From the NCBI RefSeq assembly GCF_000002235.5, contig NW_022145599.1, positions 8,742,897-8,806,896 on the forward strand: DNA of 64,000 bases. The letters run 5' to 3'. Source of the stretch: Strongylocentrotus purpuratus. Taxonomy: Eukaryota > Echinodermata > Echinoidea > Camarodonta > Strongylocentrotidae. Positions within the stretch are counted from its first letter, which is position 1. Each line of letters begins with the position of its first letter. Positions 1-19,357 of this stretch are shown here, piece after piece. Under the pieces are notes generated by a model. The model had not been told where the DNA came from. It was given only the letters and a program-made list of their open reading frames with translations, and made no database searches. The position numbers and the translations under genes were made by a program.

Positions 1-97
1 AAGTACTTACACAATATATACATGCATGCACTAAAATAAAAGTCACATTTGTATAGCGCTCAACGTTTCTAAGCGATAGACATTGTAATTATTTTAA

Positions 98-330
98 AAT
101 CCTCTCGCATTCTCTGTGTTTGAAGACAACTATTGATAAAAGAATACATCATTTGGGTTTTCTGTTGAACGCAGAAAACCCAAATTTTGTATTTTTCATC
201 AATACTTAACTTCAAACACATTTGTTTGAAAATCCTTGAAAAGAAATGTGTCTTAAATTTCATCCTCTTTCACATTATTTTGCCATCAACATGTTAGGGC
301 TCCTGCCGCTCCCAAAACTTTAACGGGGCT
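98..330. mobile_element. TTAA-flanked MITE, copy 1 of a roughly 220-bp family
   Basis: TTAA lies at 94-97 and at 331-334. The interior is clearly related to 18558-18767: both share the stretch beginning TGTGTTTGAAGACAA, an internal small palindrome around GGTTTTCTG...CGCAGAAAACC, and the end GGGGCT before the right TTAA. TTAA target duplication is the hallmark of piggyBac-type transposition. No transposase is encoded, so this is a non-autonomous element. The inverted ends are weak, so the class is inferred mainly from the flanks. Confidence 0.55.
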
Positions 331-334
331 TTAA

Positions 335-3300
335 TTTATATTCCATGTCAGTTTATTTGAACTCTGAACTGAAACTATGTATTATGGGTAAAAAGCGATA
401 TATATAAATAAAATTCTTAGATATTGTAAATAGTAAAAATCTAGAGAGTGCGTAGGTCTATATATTAATTGCCCGAAGTATGCTTGTTATGTTATTATTT
501 TCATTAGATTCTATTTAGCATTAAGTGTTTTCACATAATAATGCTCTTTCTTCTGCAAAATACAAATACATATAAATACTGCAATGTGATAACGTCCGCC
601 TTTTGCATTTCTTTGATTTCCAGTATAGTCTTGCAAACGTTCAACGGTGATCTAGCTTGAATAGAAATATGAGTTTTTTTTTACCTCAATTTTAGACATT
701 CATATTAAATCAATGTTGATATTCTCAGCTGCAAAATTCCATATATATGGGACATCAGCAAAAATATGTAAAATATATGATTTTAAAATTAACTAATTAA
801 GCATTTGGCCCTTGATTACTCCATATATATATATTATATTTAATACATTGATGATTTAAGTTAAATCTATATTTGTTGTGGCAGATATAAACAATCGTTT
901 AATTGACATGTTTAAAAGTTTGATTCATATTTATTTTCATACACAAAACTCTTCTAGACTTCAAGACTTCAAAAGAGCAATTAATAATATGTTCAATATA
1001 ATTGTGTATTTTGACAGTGGTATTCATGATGCACAATTAAAGATTTTCACTTCATACACAACAAAAAATCACACACAAACACAATAGAAACTTGTCTTCA
1101 AAGAGTATTCACTTTTTAATACTGTTAATATTCATTACAACCTTGTTACTCGATACCCATATGTTGTATAATCATTGCATAGCATAACTGCATTTATACA
1201 TGTAAAATATGCAAAGATTCACAAGGGCGAGCCCAATATTTCATGCTACGTGATTATTTACTAATTTAAGTAGATCAGAAAAGGGGACAATGTTATAAAA
1301 TCTCACATATTGTGCTATTAGATGTCTGAGTGAATTTATGCCCTAGGAGGGCTATCAATTAAATATATGGAAGCAAAAATAAGTAATTTTATTAAACTTT
1401 CTAAAACTTGAACTTTCCCCTTAAAATTCGTTTCTGTTTCATCACTTTGAAATATGGTAAACAGGCATCAATATAACACCAGGGTGGTCCTCAAACAAAA
1501 TGTTAAGCATGTCAAATTGGACGTGTATACAGAGTATGAACTGACGTGTATGCGAAGCTCAAAGTCCCTTGTGACCAGACTCAACAGCTTGCACAAAGGC
1601 TCTAGGGTTCTTAGATACACTTTGGTGCAATCTGAGCCATTTTAAAAAGCATTGTCAAACACATTTTATAACTAATATTTCATAGATAATTGTTGTTGAG
1701 AACGAATATCAACCTGTAGCTGATTTTCAAATCGTGTTCAATAACAACTTCAAACCCGTCTCTGCTACATGTTTAAACACCTTGTAGACCATCGTGTTAT
1801 CTCAGAATTTGAGCATGATATATAAATACAAAAAGAAATATTATATATATATTTCCATATTCAAGATCTGTATCAAAATGAAGATTAATTTGTTCCATGA
1901 TTATCCTTACTATTCTAATTTCCTCACACAGAGACTACACCTAATATGCAACAGGACTGTTTTAATTGTCACCATGATATTTATTAAGTGGCAAAAGTTT
2001 AGGTTTTTTACGGACAAGAATGTTGCTGCAATCGTTTATTTTTGTACATTTTATACATAAACAATGTACATGATGAAATAATATCCCAAATTTTGTGACA
2101 AGAAGGTTCTTTATAATCCTTCCTTCAAACCCATGAAATCTCATTAGCCCCCGGCCTGATTCTCTCTCCCTATATACTTATCACATACACACACACACAC
2201 ACACACATGTTCACACTCATACCCCTTCTCCTTTAACCTATCTTTTATGTTATCTTTTATCATTCAAATATCTTTTCTCCTCCAAATACTCTCTTTCTTC
2301 ATATCTCCATCTGTTTCTGAGTAAGAAGCTTAAATATGCTCATCTTTTCACTTGAAATGATTTTATATATAAAACGTTGTATAAATGGGTAATTAATAGT
2401 GGTCACAATAGTACCTTAACATTCAAAATCAGGAAATTATTTCAAAATAACAATTACCCTGCACAAGATTTTCTTACCGTGTCATGAGAACTGTACCCTG
2501 AATTCGAATCACATTGACTACTCATCCTGAACTAATAAGTGCCCTCTTCATATTATGAAATCTTCCTGAAGTGTATATTTAGTAAAATTACCAAAAGAAT
2601 CTTTGACAAAGTTTACATTCAATTGATATCTTACAGGGCCAATATATTCAGTTCCATACTTGAGTCAGAAATACTAGTCACATGACTAGCCACACAAATA
2701 CTTGATACTACACACTTTTGGGGCTTACACAAAATACTGTGAAAAAATAAACAGCTGCATCTTTTGGCTAAGTATTTTACCTTCAGTTACAATAAGTCAC
2801 AGGCATATAGCAGCAGAATTGAGTCAATTATCTGAAAGCCTTGAAGTGAGTCCACAGAACTTTTAATCAGTACAATACCTGACCTGGCTTAAGCGGAGAA
2901 CACAGATCAATTATATAACATCACATTACCATACATTGTCACCATTAAGTCAGCTTGCTAAAGTATAAAACATTGATTAATGTATGATCTCTCTAAAAAT
3001 ATATTACATGAAAATAAAGGAAATGACAATGATCTAGCCATTAAAGAAATATGAAGAACAGATACAAATATATGATCAGATAGACAGATAAAATTATTGC
3101 TTTCAAGTACTGTTCCATTGAAGTTGAAAATATGTGAAATTTTCAGATGATATCTATGAACAAAGTTTGAGTTTTTGACAAAGCATGCACAATGAACGAA
3201 AAATATGTTTTACATACATGTAACTACATTAGGCAAATTCCAAACAGTGAGCCACAAAATCAAACAGCCTGTTTGCGGAAAAAATTAAAGTGACATTTCT

Positions 3301-4989
3301 GATTGCTTCTCCCAAACTCATACAGGTTTGCAAGGTCAAGAGTAAGCTTCTTGCTGACCAAGTGAATGGTAGTATTGTCCGAGAATTTGACACAAACTGA
3401 TTAGAATACACTATACATTTACATATTTTTCTAACAAATACTAGTGTTTATTCAATTTAGTTGAGAGTAAGTATTTTGTTATAACTCTGTAGACTTTTCA
3501 TGGATGAGAAACTACAATTAAAATAGGCAATTTTTCATAATGTGAGCAATTTAATTCATACGTCCTTGTATAGTGATTCGATATGAATTATTTCATTCAC
3601 CTCTTGAAAACATTGGTGTCTCAATAGTCAGAATGTAAATTGCATATATATATGTATATATTGCATGTTAATCCTACCTAGCAACAACTAATCCATGCAA
3701 TTTGCACATAATTTTTTGAAACCAGCAACCTTGACAAATTGACATTATGACCTCACATTTCGGTACTCTTTGATTTAGGCAATTTACAGAGCCGTAAGCA
3801 TTAAATCTGGTTACATTATGAAAATGGCCTTTCGAAAAAAATAACCTCTCCTCTAAAGACAAAGCAATTTAAGTAGTTCAAAGGGATGCAGGTTGCGTAG
3901 TATAATGGAAAAGGAAATCTTGAAAATGGGATGTGAGGTAGATAGAAGACTGGTGATATCATCTCTTATCTTTATGTAGACCTACAGCATGTAAAAGAAA
4001 GGTGAGAAAAGGGATATAGGGATGGGTGAAGTGCAGTAATTATACAAAGTCTGAAGACAATATGAGATGAGCTTAATGTAAAAAAAGAAAAGAATAAAAC
4101 ACAGCAAAAAGCATGATGAAATTTGCAATGACTGTTATTTTTCCACGAGCTACTATGAATAATATTTCCTTTCCTTTCCTTCTCTTGCTCTATTATCATG
4201 CCTTCCCTATCCTCCCCCCCCAAACAAAACAAAAAAAGTAGATAGGTAATGAATAAATAAACAAATAAATACATATATACAAACATAAGTAAATTAATAA
4301 ATAAATAGTAATACATGTAGTAACAATATTTTGTGAAATCTATAAAATATGACTAACATCAGTGGTGTGTGAAGATGCAGTTCCTAGACTCACATTGCCA
4401 ATGGCCATGTGAGGGAGACATTTAACATATCATTGCCTTTAACAAAAAAAGTAATACATTGAGAAGACTGTTAGCCATATGTATGTATGTATGTATTGCC
4501 TGTGTACAGTCAAATACTAGTGCATATAGGTAATAGGTAAGACGGCAGGTGCATGACTTTGAGTGGTAAAAAAAGGAGAATATAGAGAGAGATTACCAAA
4601 AGCATTAACAAGTTAGAAGTGAATGAGTAAATGAGCTAATGAATCAATATAGCCAACCTAAAAAATAAACTGAAATTAGAAGAGGGCCATGATTTTTGTT
4701 GGTAGTTAGTCAAAATGCCTTGACTTCATGCTAGAACATAATATGTTTGAGCATCATACCACGTGGTAGGGACTTGGGAAAGTGAATTAATAAAGCTAAC
4801 TCTCCATAAACATGCATGAACAATATTTCAATCAATAATATCAGCTTTAAAAAGGAGTTTGGTCCTCCACTCCCTCCCCTATAGGTGTTTTTTTTTTTTG
4901 AAGTTGAGAAGGCTGCATGCAAATGCTGATGTTTTTGACTATGGCATGTGCAATGTTTAGGACACCTACCCCCAAGGACATTTACCAAG
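335..4989. other. No gene recognised; AT-rich unique sequence
   Basis: No open frame here resembles a known protein, and all are short. Simple sequence includes a CA run near 2186-2207, an ATAA-rich stretch near 4245-4310 and a short GTAT run near 4480-4495. Lying 3' of the minus-strand SLC35E3-like gene, this is most likely intergenic sequence. Confidence 0.5.
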
Positions 4990-6010
4990 CACAACTAACC
5001 TCTAGGAAAATTGTCTGAGTGGTAACTGGGACAATTCTCAAGGGGGTAGCTATCTGGGGATACTAGTTGTCCAGGGGTACTGTACTGGTTATGCAGGACT
5101 CAGGTGTGGTCGTTGTAGGCCTGCAGGGTTAGTAGAAGTTGTGCAGGGGAGTGTTTCACAAAGATCCTAAGCTGAACTTAACTCTAAGTTGGACTTAAAC
5201 ATTATGGAGAGCCATTTGTAGCCTTATAATAAAATATATTCAAAAGCAAAAATTCAAGTGTTTTAGACTTTTCATAAATTCCACATGAAGAACATGTAAT
5301 ATACTTGATAATAAAAAAATATAAATGATTTGAATCAAAATTTTATGCCTTTTAAAATAACTTTTACAAAATATTTTCAAAGATTCTAATAGTTTTCCAT
5401 AACTGTTAGGTCTAACTTAGAGATAACTTCAACTTAGGATCTTTGTGAAACACCCCTCAGGGTGGTAGTAGTCTGAGGGTGGTAGTTGTCAAGGAACAAT
5501 AGGTGACCAAGTTTGATAGCTGTCCATGGAGAGTAATCGTCCATGTGGTAATTGTCCAGGAAAAGTAGTTGTCCACAGGGTGGTGGTTATCCATCCTGTG
5601 ACATTGTTGTGCATGGGTAGTAGTTGTCTGACAGTAGCTGTTTCCCAGGGGTAGTTGGCCTGGGGTGGTAGTAGTCCATGACTTTAGTTGTCCGGGGGTA
5701 ATATTTATCTGGGGTAGTAGCTGTTCACAGATAGTATTTGAACAGCCATAGTAGTTGTCCAGGGGGAGGGGGTATTTATCCAGAAATGGTAGTTTTCCAG
5801 GAGTAGCAGTAGTCTGTGGGTAGTAGTTGTGCAGGGGAGTAATTTTCCTGTGGTTCATGGTTGCCAGCCATAGTTGTCCCGGCGAAGTAGTTATCTGGGG
5901 GTAATAGTTATCAAGTGATGGTATGAGTTTCCAAGGGGTACTAGTAGTGTGGGGTAGTAATTGTCCAGGTGTGCAAGGGTAGTCCAAGGATGGTAGCTTC
6001 GGGGGGAATG
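4990..6010. repeat. Degenerate GTAGTTGTCCAGGGG minisatellite
   Basis: Variants of GGGGTAGTAGTTGTCCAG recur every 15-25 bases, interrupted by a MITE at about 5147-5456. On the minus strand the right half stays open for 191 codons (5457-6032), giving a repetitive Pro/Gln/Thr/Tyr-rich peptide. This openness probably follows from the repeat composition; nothing else suggests translation. Confidence 0.7.
5147..5456. mobile_element. Palindromic MITE with GGGGTGTTTCACAAAG ends
   Basis: The left end (GTGTTTCACAAAGATCCTAAG) and the right end are inverted repeats of about 45 bases with few mismatches, and the middle is AT-rich with no coding capacity. It sits inside the minisatellite, which continues on both sides, so the insertion is younger than the array. 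The outer element at 24285-25676 has the same termini. The target duplication is unclear, so no superfamily is assigned. Confidence 0.75.
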
Positions 6011-6747
6011 GTTTTACTGATAGCTGTGGCAATAAACATGCATAGCACCAAGAAGGCAGGTCACTTACAGGTCAAGAAACATGAAGAATGAGAAGCAGAT
6101 TTCATCTTGGTAAGAAACTTCTCCTAGATGGATGCGAGTCATCACTGCTACTATATCATAAACCATAGTGAAGAAGAAGTCTGTCATTGACTGGTTTTGG
6201 GGTAGTTTGATAGTTTAGGGTTATTACTTTGAAAATAAAGGTTTGAACCCATAGACATGAATGGACATTTCAAGTGAGCACTTTAGTAATTTAACTGTAA
6301 TGTTATAAATGAAAAATCCCCTATTTTGTCCGTATGAGCATATGTGACTTAATGGTTAGATGTACAGGTAGAACCACAACAGAGAAGAAATTGAACAAAC
6401 AAATCCAACAAAAGACACTATAGTCCTTACACATGCATGCTCCCCCCGCAATCCAGAAAAAAAGCAAAAGAATTTGAATATCGCGAAATAGTGCAGACAT
6501 AGAAATCTATAGCTAAAGGAGCAGCAATGGCTCCATTGACATTGAGTTTCATGAAATAATGCAGTGGCTAAACTAAACCAGAAAAACACCTTATGCATGT
6601 AAATAGGACACCAACCAAGCATTTATTTATTTTTGTGACAGATAACTACATTCATCTGCATGAATTTTCAGAAATGAAGGAGGCAGAATAAAACAAACAA
6701 AAACGAAAAGAAACACTAGGCCATTTTTGCAATGAAACCAAACTTAA

Positions 6748-7286
6748 AGGAAACCAAAACCTTCATACTAAGTTACTTTTATTGTAAAGTTTAAGATATT
6801 TGAAAAATATCAGTGAAAATTTGAACAAAATCGGGCAAGGAATAAGGAAGTAAGAGCTTTTTGAAATGACTAGTCACTAGAGGGTGGTATTCAATTTGAT
6901 GACATCATCTGTGGACAACTCTCCATGCCTTTTGTACATCAAATTTCATGTTTTTCCTTCTTTCTTGTGATTGAGATAATGTACTCCCCTGAAAGCAAGA
7001 TATAGAATGCAAAATGATATTCTACTTCACATGTTATGAAGTCGGATCAAGAACACAAATAAATACGAAGAAAACAAAACAATTGTGAAATTTTATGTAC
7101 AAAAGGCATGGAGAGTTGTTCACAGATGATGTCATCAAATTGAATACCCCCCTCTAGTGACTAGTCATTTCAAAATGCTCTAATTTTCTTATTCCTTGCC
7201 CGATTTTGTTCAAATTTTCACTGATTTTATTCAAATCTTTTAAACTTTACAATAAAAGTAACTTAGTGTGAAGGTTTTGATTTCCT
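6748..7286. mobile_element. Fold-back TTAA MITE with arms of about 200 bp
   Basis: TTAA occurs at 6744-6747 and 7287-7290. The ends are inverted copies: AGGAAACCAAAACCTTC on the left and, read from the right, AGGAAATCAAAACCTTC. Inverted similarity extends over about 200 bases per arm (6748-6946 and 7087-7286) around a loop of about 140 bases. No coding capacity was seen. TTAA duplication indicates piggyBac-type mobilisation. A transcript through it would fold into a long hairpin. Confidence 0.8.
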
Positions 7287-7540
7287 TTAATGCATACATC
7301 TTTGTGAAGTGCCTTCCTATAAACTATTTCATTCACTCGTTACAAATAATTGAATCTCAATAGTAAGAGTTTAAATTGCATACATTATTTGTTGCTAAGT
7401 AGGACAAACATGGCTTACCCTACCTAACATCACATGATATATTCAGTTTGCATTCTGATAGGTCAATGAAATAATTTGCATCAAGGCACTACAAAAAGAC
7501 GTACTGGTATGCATTAAATTTTGTTGCATTACCAAAACGG

Positions 7541-7610
7541 TCTATTAATAATAATAATAATAATAATCTGTTTTTTTAAATAGCGCTCAATACACCGATC
7601 CAACGATGTG
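7541..7610 (-). repeat. Retroposon tail: (AAT)n plus AATAGCGCTC
   Basis: An AAT run followed by AATAGCGCTCAA is the reverse complement of the (GCGCTAT...ATTATTATT) 3' tail seen at 19640-19703 and 58705-58797. Such tails are common at the 3' end of LINE/SINE copies in marine invertebrates. Only the tail is recognisable. Confidence 0.45.
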
Positions 7611-7615
7611 CCTAC

Positions 7616-14535
<6,920 letters not shown>

Positions 14536-15107
14536 GCATGGATCATAGAGATATATACTTAATAATGGCATGGATCATTGTACTACAATCTCTATGGCAT
14601 AAAAGCATTTCAAACGAAAATTTGTGTATGGTACGCGGAGTGTGAAATTAAATGAGACATTTTGTTTTGCTGCTTATTGTTAGATTTTCATTCATTTTGT
14701 TTTAGAGAGAGAGAGAGAGAAAGAACTGATTTCTACAATAATCTCAACAGTGTGACATGATGTGTAAAAAAAGGGATAAAAACCTGTCGCAAAATATTGA
14801 CAAGTCTCAATTACCCAGTTTTGAACTCTTAGCATCAATATAACGTATTCACATTTAACATTTTACAATTGGCCATAAATTCATCTCACAACCAGGGAAA
14901 TATGTCTTCTCCCTGTCAAAACTATACATTAATTTGCATTTTCTATGCAGCAGGGGCGGCGATTTCTTTTCATGACTGGGGGGGGGGGGGGATGCGAGGA
15001 AAAATTTGTATTCCGTTGGTATCACCAGTGGCAAAATGAGCAAAATCCTTTTAATTTTTTTGGAGGGGAGGGGGGCAGAAAAAAAAATTGCGTCACCACC
15101 ACTCTTA

Positions 15108-15650
15108 CGGGGGTCAAGGGCGGAGCCCCCGGAAGCTCAGGGGTTTTAGGCATTTTATTACGTTCAGATGAGCATATATTTTACACCTTATTAGTGAAAC
15201 TGGCAGGTCACTAATTGTGGGGTTCAGGGGGCTGAGCCTCATGAAGCTCAAAGGCTTTACAGCCTTTAGGCGTTAAATACCGGCAGATGAGCATTCAGGG
15301 GCCATTGGTGGGGTCCAGAGCCCCCGGAAGCTAGGGGTTTTAGGCAGTTAATTACAGCCAGATGAACATATTTGATACCTTATTTGTGACACTGGAGGGA
15401 CAATAGTTGGCGTGGGGTCCAAGGGCGGAGCCCCAAACATTTCAGGGGTTTAGGCATTAAATTACGGTCAGATAAGCATCCAGGGGCCCATCATATTATC
15501 TGACCGTAATTTAATGCCTAAAGGCTGTAAAGCCTCTGAGCTTCAGGGGTCCAGGGAGCAAAGTCTCCGCAAGCTCAGATGTTTTAGGTCTTTAATTAAG
15601 GTCAGATGAGCATATTTTGATTCCTTATTTGTGACACTGGCAGGCCACTA
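15108..15650. repeat. About 100-bp tandem units inside the hAT-like element
   Basis: Successive units start with GGGTCCAAGGGCGGAGCCCC-like sequence, pass through GCTCAGGGGTTTTAGGC and a TTAATTACGGTCAGATGAGCAT segment, and often end in TTATTTGTGACACTGG. Starts are near 15108, 15219, 15310, 15414 and 15540. Units are diverged and of unequal length, so the array is old or was built by unequal exchange. Confidence 0.65.
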
Positions 15651-16022
15651 TTCTTTCTTTCTTTCCATTATCTTTGACATACTTTTTTTTAAAGTGGGGG
15701 GGGGGGGGGGCTCGAGCCCAGGAGCCCTGCCGTTCCGTGGGCCTTGACATGTAGGCTTCTTAATAAGCATATGTTTTGCCTGACTGTAAATTTGGGAATT
15801 TTTCATTGTCCAACAAAAACGCAAAAAAACGTATAATTTACACAAAAGTGAAGAAACAAATCATCACGAAAAATTATGGCATTTCAGCAACATTTGTAAA
15901 TCACGGGTATCGAGTTAGAAATAAAACAAGTTTGAGTTTTATATGGGGGAGGCAAATGCCCCCCCCCCCAATCAGTACGCTAGTGGGTATCACGGTGATA
16001 CCAACGGAAAACGGTAAGCGGA

Positions 16023-16087
16023 CACTTTTTTTTTTTTTTTGTCCCAAAGAAATCGCAACGACTCAACCGACCGCTGAATAAGCGGGG

Positions 16088-16131
<44 letters not shown>

Positions 16132-16395
16132 TAAGAGGACACTTTTTTTTGGTCTCGAAATTTGACAATTTGACAATTTGCTCCGTTGGGGGGGGGGGTA
16201 AGGTCACCTTTCTTAGGTCAGTCATGGGGGGTAATTTTTTTTTTTTTTTTTTTTTTTTAAATAATTAAAATTAAAAAAAAAAAAAAAAAAAAAATCCAAA
16301 GGGGGGGGGGGGGGGTTTTAGGGATTTTTTAGGGGGGTTTACACACATAAAAATACCAAAGGGGGGGGGGGGTTTAACCCCCCCAAACACCCCCC
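16023..16395. repeat. Extreme homopolymer cluster (G40, long T, A and G runs)
   Basis: Runs of T, G, A and C follow one another: 40 G at 16091-16130, about 29 T ending near 16258, over 20 A near 16270-16293 and 15-16 G near 16300. The G runs could form quadruplexes, and the T/A runs can pair. Such sequence is also where assemblies fail, so run lengths should not be trusted. Confidence 0.7.
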
Positions 16396-17404
16396 TGCGT
16401 ACGCGCCTGTTTACTTGTACATTCTAAAGGATATTGCGCGAGGAGCGTAGCGACCGAGCTAGAAGATTTTTGCATTTGTATTACTCTAAACGCTGCACTC
16501 TTGGGCCCTCCAGAGCCTAAAAGTGTGTTGCAGTCTCTAGTCAGTATTCGCTATACATTTCTTTATGCACTTTTTCAAATTTCAGGGGGGGGGACGATTC
16601 CCCCTAAAAAAATTGAGGGGGGACGTGTCCCCCCCCCCGTCCCCCGGGATCGCCGCCCCTGCTATGCATACCATTTCATATTTCAAGTAGACAATATGAA
16701 TCTTAAAATCAAACGATTTTTCGATTGACGGTATTTTTGGGTAATCAATAAACAGAAAATTATTTTAAAAAATAAAAAATATTGTCATATATCTATATAA
16801 AATAATTAATCCGTCATTGTATTATACCTAGCCTAAGTGTTGACATGCCGGTAAAGGATAATTAGTCAAGTATCATAATAAATTCTGAGCATTGAAATTT
16901 TGAAATGCTAAAAGTTTGGCCAACGTAACTGTAAAGGAATGAATACATTTATCAACGTGAATAATGCGATGTTTTTGTTTTAAATATTTATAAATTTTTT
17001 TTTTTTTTTTTTTTGGGGGGGGGGCAGGCCCTCAAGACAACCATTTCGATTTGAGATGCAAATATCAAGAGATTACATTCGAGTGGGGAATGATTGATGT
17101 GCAAACGACCAAAAAAAAAGACACTTTGATGTAAATGTAATTTTTGTCATACAATTAAAAAAGGTCAAAAGTTACAAAAACTGAAGACCATCTCTCTACC
17201 CGAAAATGTGCATGGTGAGAGTTACCTGAGTAAAGCTTATATAAATGATATTTTCACTCCCACTTTCTCATCACTTTCTCCTGACTGGCCTTGGGCTGTT
17301 TGTCTGCTGAAGAATGTGTTGTATCTTTCATGAAAAAGTATTTTAGAAAACGCATTTCTGAAGAATGAAACGTTTCGAAAGTAACCTTCTCCGGCGCAGT
17401 ATCA

Positions 17405-17406
<2 letters not shown>

Positions 17407-17435
<29 letters not shown>

Positions 17436-17742
17436 CCGACCTCTGTCTCTATATGTCTCTCTGTCTGTCTCTGTCTCTGCCTCTGTCTCTGTCTCTCTCT
17501 CTCTATGTCGGTCTGTCTCTGTCTGTCTTTCTCTCTCTATCTTTATCTCTCTTTTACTTTCTTTACCCCCCCCCCTCTCTCTCTCTCTGTGTGTCTCTTT
17601 CTCTGTCTCTCTATATGTCTGTCTGTCCCTGACTGTCTCTCTCTCTATCTCTCTCTCTCTGTGTCTCTGTCTCTCTCTCTCTCTCTCTCTGTCTCTCTAT
17701 ATGTCTGTCTGTCCCTGTCTCTCTCTCTCTCTCTCTCTCTCT
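17407..17742. repeat. (CT)n / TCTG microsatellite
   Basis: This is an almost pure pyrimidine tract on the plus strand, mixing CTCTCT with TGTCTCTGTC. All long open frames here are Ser/Leu low-complexity products of the tract. Flanking sequence (16670-17406 and 17743-18360) shows no recognised gene. Confidence 0.9.
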
Positions 17743-18361
17743 ACGATTGCCGGTTAACAGAATACAATACAACAATATTACAAGCGGTTCATAATTGTAT
17801 TCACGATACCGCATACAATTATTACAATGCCCGTGACATACGGATGAGAACATTAAAAGAATGAAGATTTTTTTTTTGTCAAAAGCGAATCGTTTTATTG
17901 CATGCATCAATTTTGATTCAGTTGTCTTCAAGGTTTTCGACCAATATTACATTCTGAAAAATTGTCGGTTTCTTCCAGTTGTCATGACGACATATTGAAA
18001 GAATGTTTCCTGCAATTCGTGTCCCTGGGGGAAAAAGGGACGAAAATATGATTGCGTGACACCCTTTTTAATAACTGAAGTCACGTACACTGACAAAGAA
18101 CCACGATGACAGCTAGAAGATCAAGAGTCAAGCAGAAGGCTTCTATAAGATTAATAATATTTATCGACTATGAAGTCTTCGTGAAGTAAGACTGTATATA
18201 TTTGAAATACCCTAAGCATCATACCTTATTTCTCTCTCTAAGAGAGTAGTATATAAGTCGCATCTTTGACCCAACGGAAGATCATTGAGTCACATACAGA
18301 GTCCATAGTTTGTGACGGCAACTGTGTATAGATTTGTGAATGGTAAGTGTAAATATCAGAA

Positions 18362-18525
18362 GTTATCATTATCATCATTATTATTATCATTATCATTATG
18401 ATCATTGTTATCATTATTATTATCATTATCTTTATTAGCATCATTGTTATCATTGTTCTTATCAATATTATTATTATTATTATTGTTGTTGTTATTTTGT
18501 TGTTTTTTATTATTATTATTATGTT
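18362..18525. repeat. ATC/ATT microsatellite
   Basis: The tract consists of TTATCATTATCATC and TTATTATTG variants with no coding signal. It lies immediately before the TTAA element at 18558. Confidence 0.85.
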
Positions 18526-18557
18526 GAGGCCGCCATCACGTTCAAGCTCTAGCTTAA

Positions 18558-18767
18558 AGATTTCCCCCAAAATGTGTTTGAAGACAAATGTTGATAACAA
18601 AATTTGGTTTTCTGTTGTACGCAGAAAACCAGCAATTTGTATTCTTTCATCAATATTCCTTTCAGAAATGTGTCTTAAATGACATTCTCTTTCAAATTAT
18701 TTATGATACAATTTATGTGAAATTTTGCTATAAATTTGTTGGGGATTCCACACTTTTTAGAGGGGCT
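18558..18767. mobile_element. TTAA-flanked MITE, copy 2 of the roughly 220-bp family
   Basis: TTAA flanks the unit at 18554-18557 and 18768-18771. Its ends are AGATTTCCCCCAAAATGTG and, read from the right, AGCCCCTCTAAAAAGTGTGG, which share CCCC..AAAA.GTG. The interior matches 98-330. It is non-coding and lies upstream of the mucin/propeller gene. Confidence 0.6.
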
Positions 18768-19357
18768 TTAAGATAGCGGTTTCCTGCATTTTTCAATTTT
18801 GAAATGATTTGTCAACTTTGTGTTTTTTGAAAGGTATAATGATATTATATAATTGATTAATGTTATGGTGTGATTATATAAGTATTTTGACTTTTGACTT
18901 TTAAAATATATATTTATTTGTACCTAGTTTTTATATTACTTTTATGTGGTGTATTAGAACAATTTGTGGCACATGGTCTTCCTCTGAAAATGAAATGCTA
19001 ATTTACAACACTTGTCATCAGTGACAAATAACAGTTTTCGTTATAAGCTAGTATAAAATCCTTGCTTCTGATTGGATATCAGCAGAATTGTCACTGATTT
19101 TTGCAATTTGTCATTGAAAAAGGGCTCTGTGATGAAACGGGACCCATGTGTCTTCTTCTCTCGTCTTTTCCCTTTCTTTAATTTGCCTTTCTCTCTTTTT
19201 TTCTTAATTTTCATTTTATCGCCGATCGATGAGGGGAGGGGAGGGTGTGCACGTGCCCCTATATATGCAGCACCATCGTTAACAATATTATACTTGTATA
19301 TATAATTAAAAATGTGTTTTCCCCCATCCTGCGCAGAATGAATCTTTATCCACGACC

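Larger units (their letters stand above)
14951..16661. mobile_element. hAT-like non-autonomous element with internal tandem units, 1.7 kb
   Basis: Inverted ends CAGGGGCGGCGAT (left) and ATCGCCGCCCCTG (right) are flanked by CTATGCAG (14943-14950) and CTATGCAT (16662-16669), a 7-of-8 match expected of an aged hAT target duplication. The interior has about five related units of 80-110 bases with GGGTCCAAGGGCGGAGCCCC (15108-15650) and a 26-bp exact hairpin (15449-15474 with 15497-15522). It also has an unusual series of homopolymers including 40 G at 16091-16130. There is no coding capacity. Confidence 0.7.

Noticed and set aside
5457-6032. 191-codon Pro/Thr/Tyr-rich frame as a gene
   Set aside because: It is entirely degenerate minisatellite with no supporting signals; kept only as a low-interest finding.
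17365-17931. Long Ser/Leu and Arg/Glu open frames on both strands
   Set aside because: They are translations of a CT/GA microsatellite; no start context, domain or splice support.
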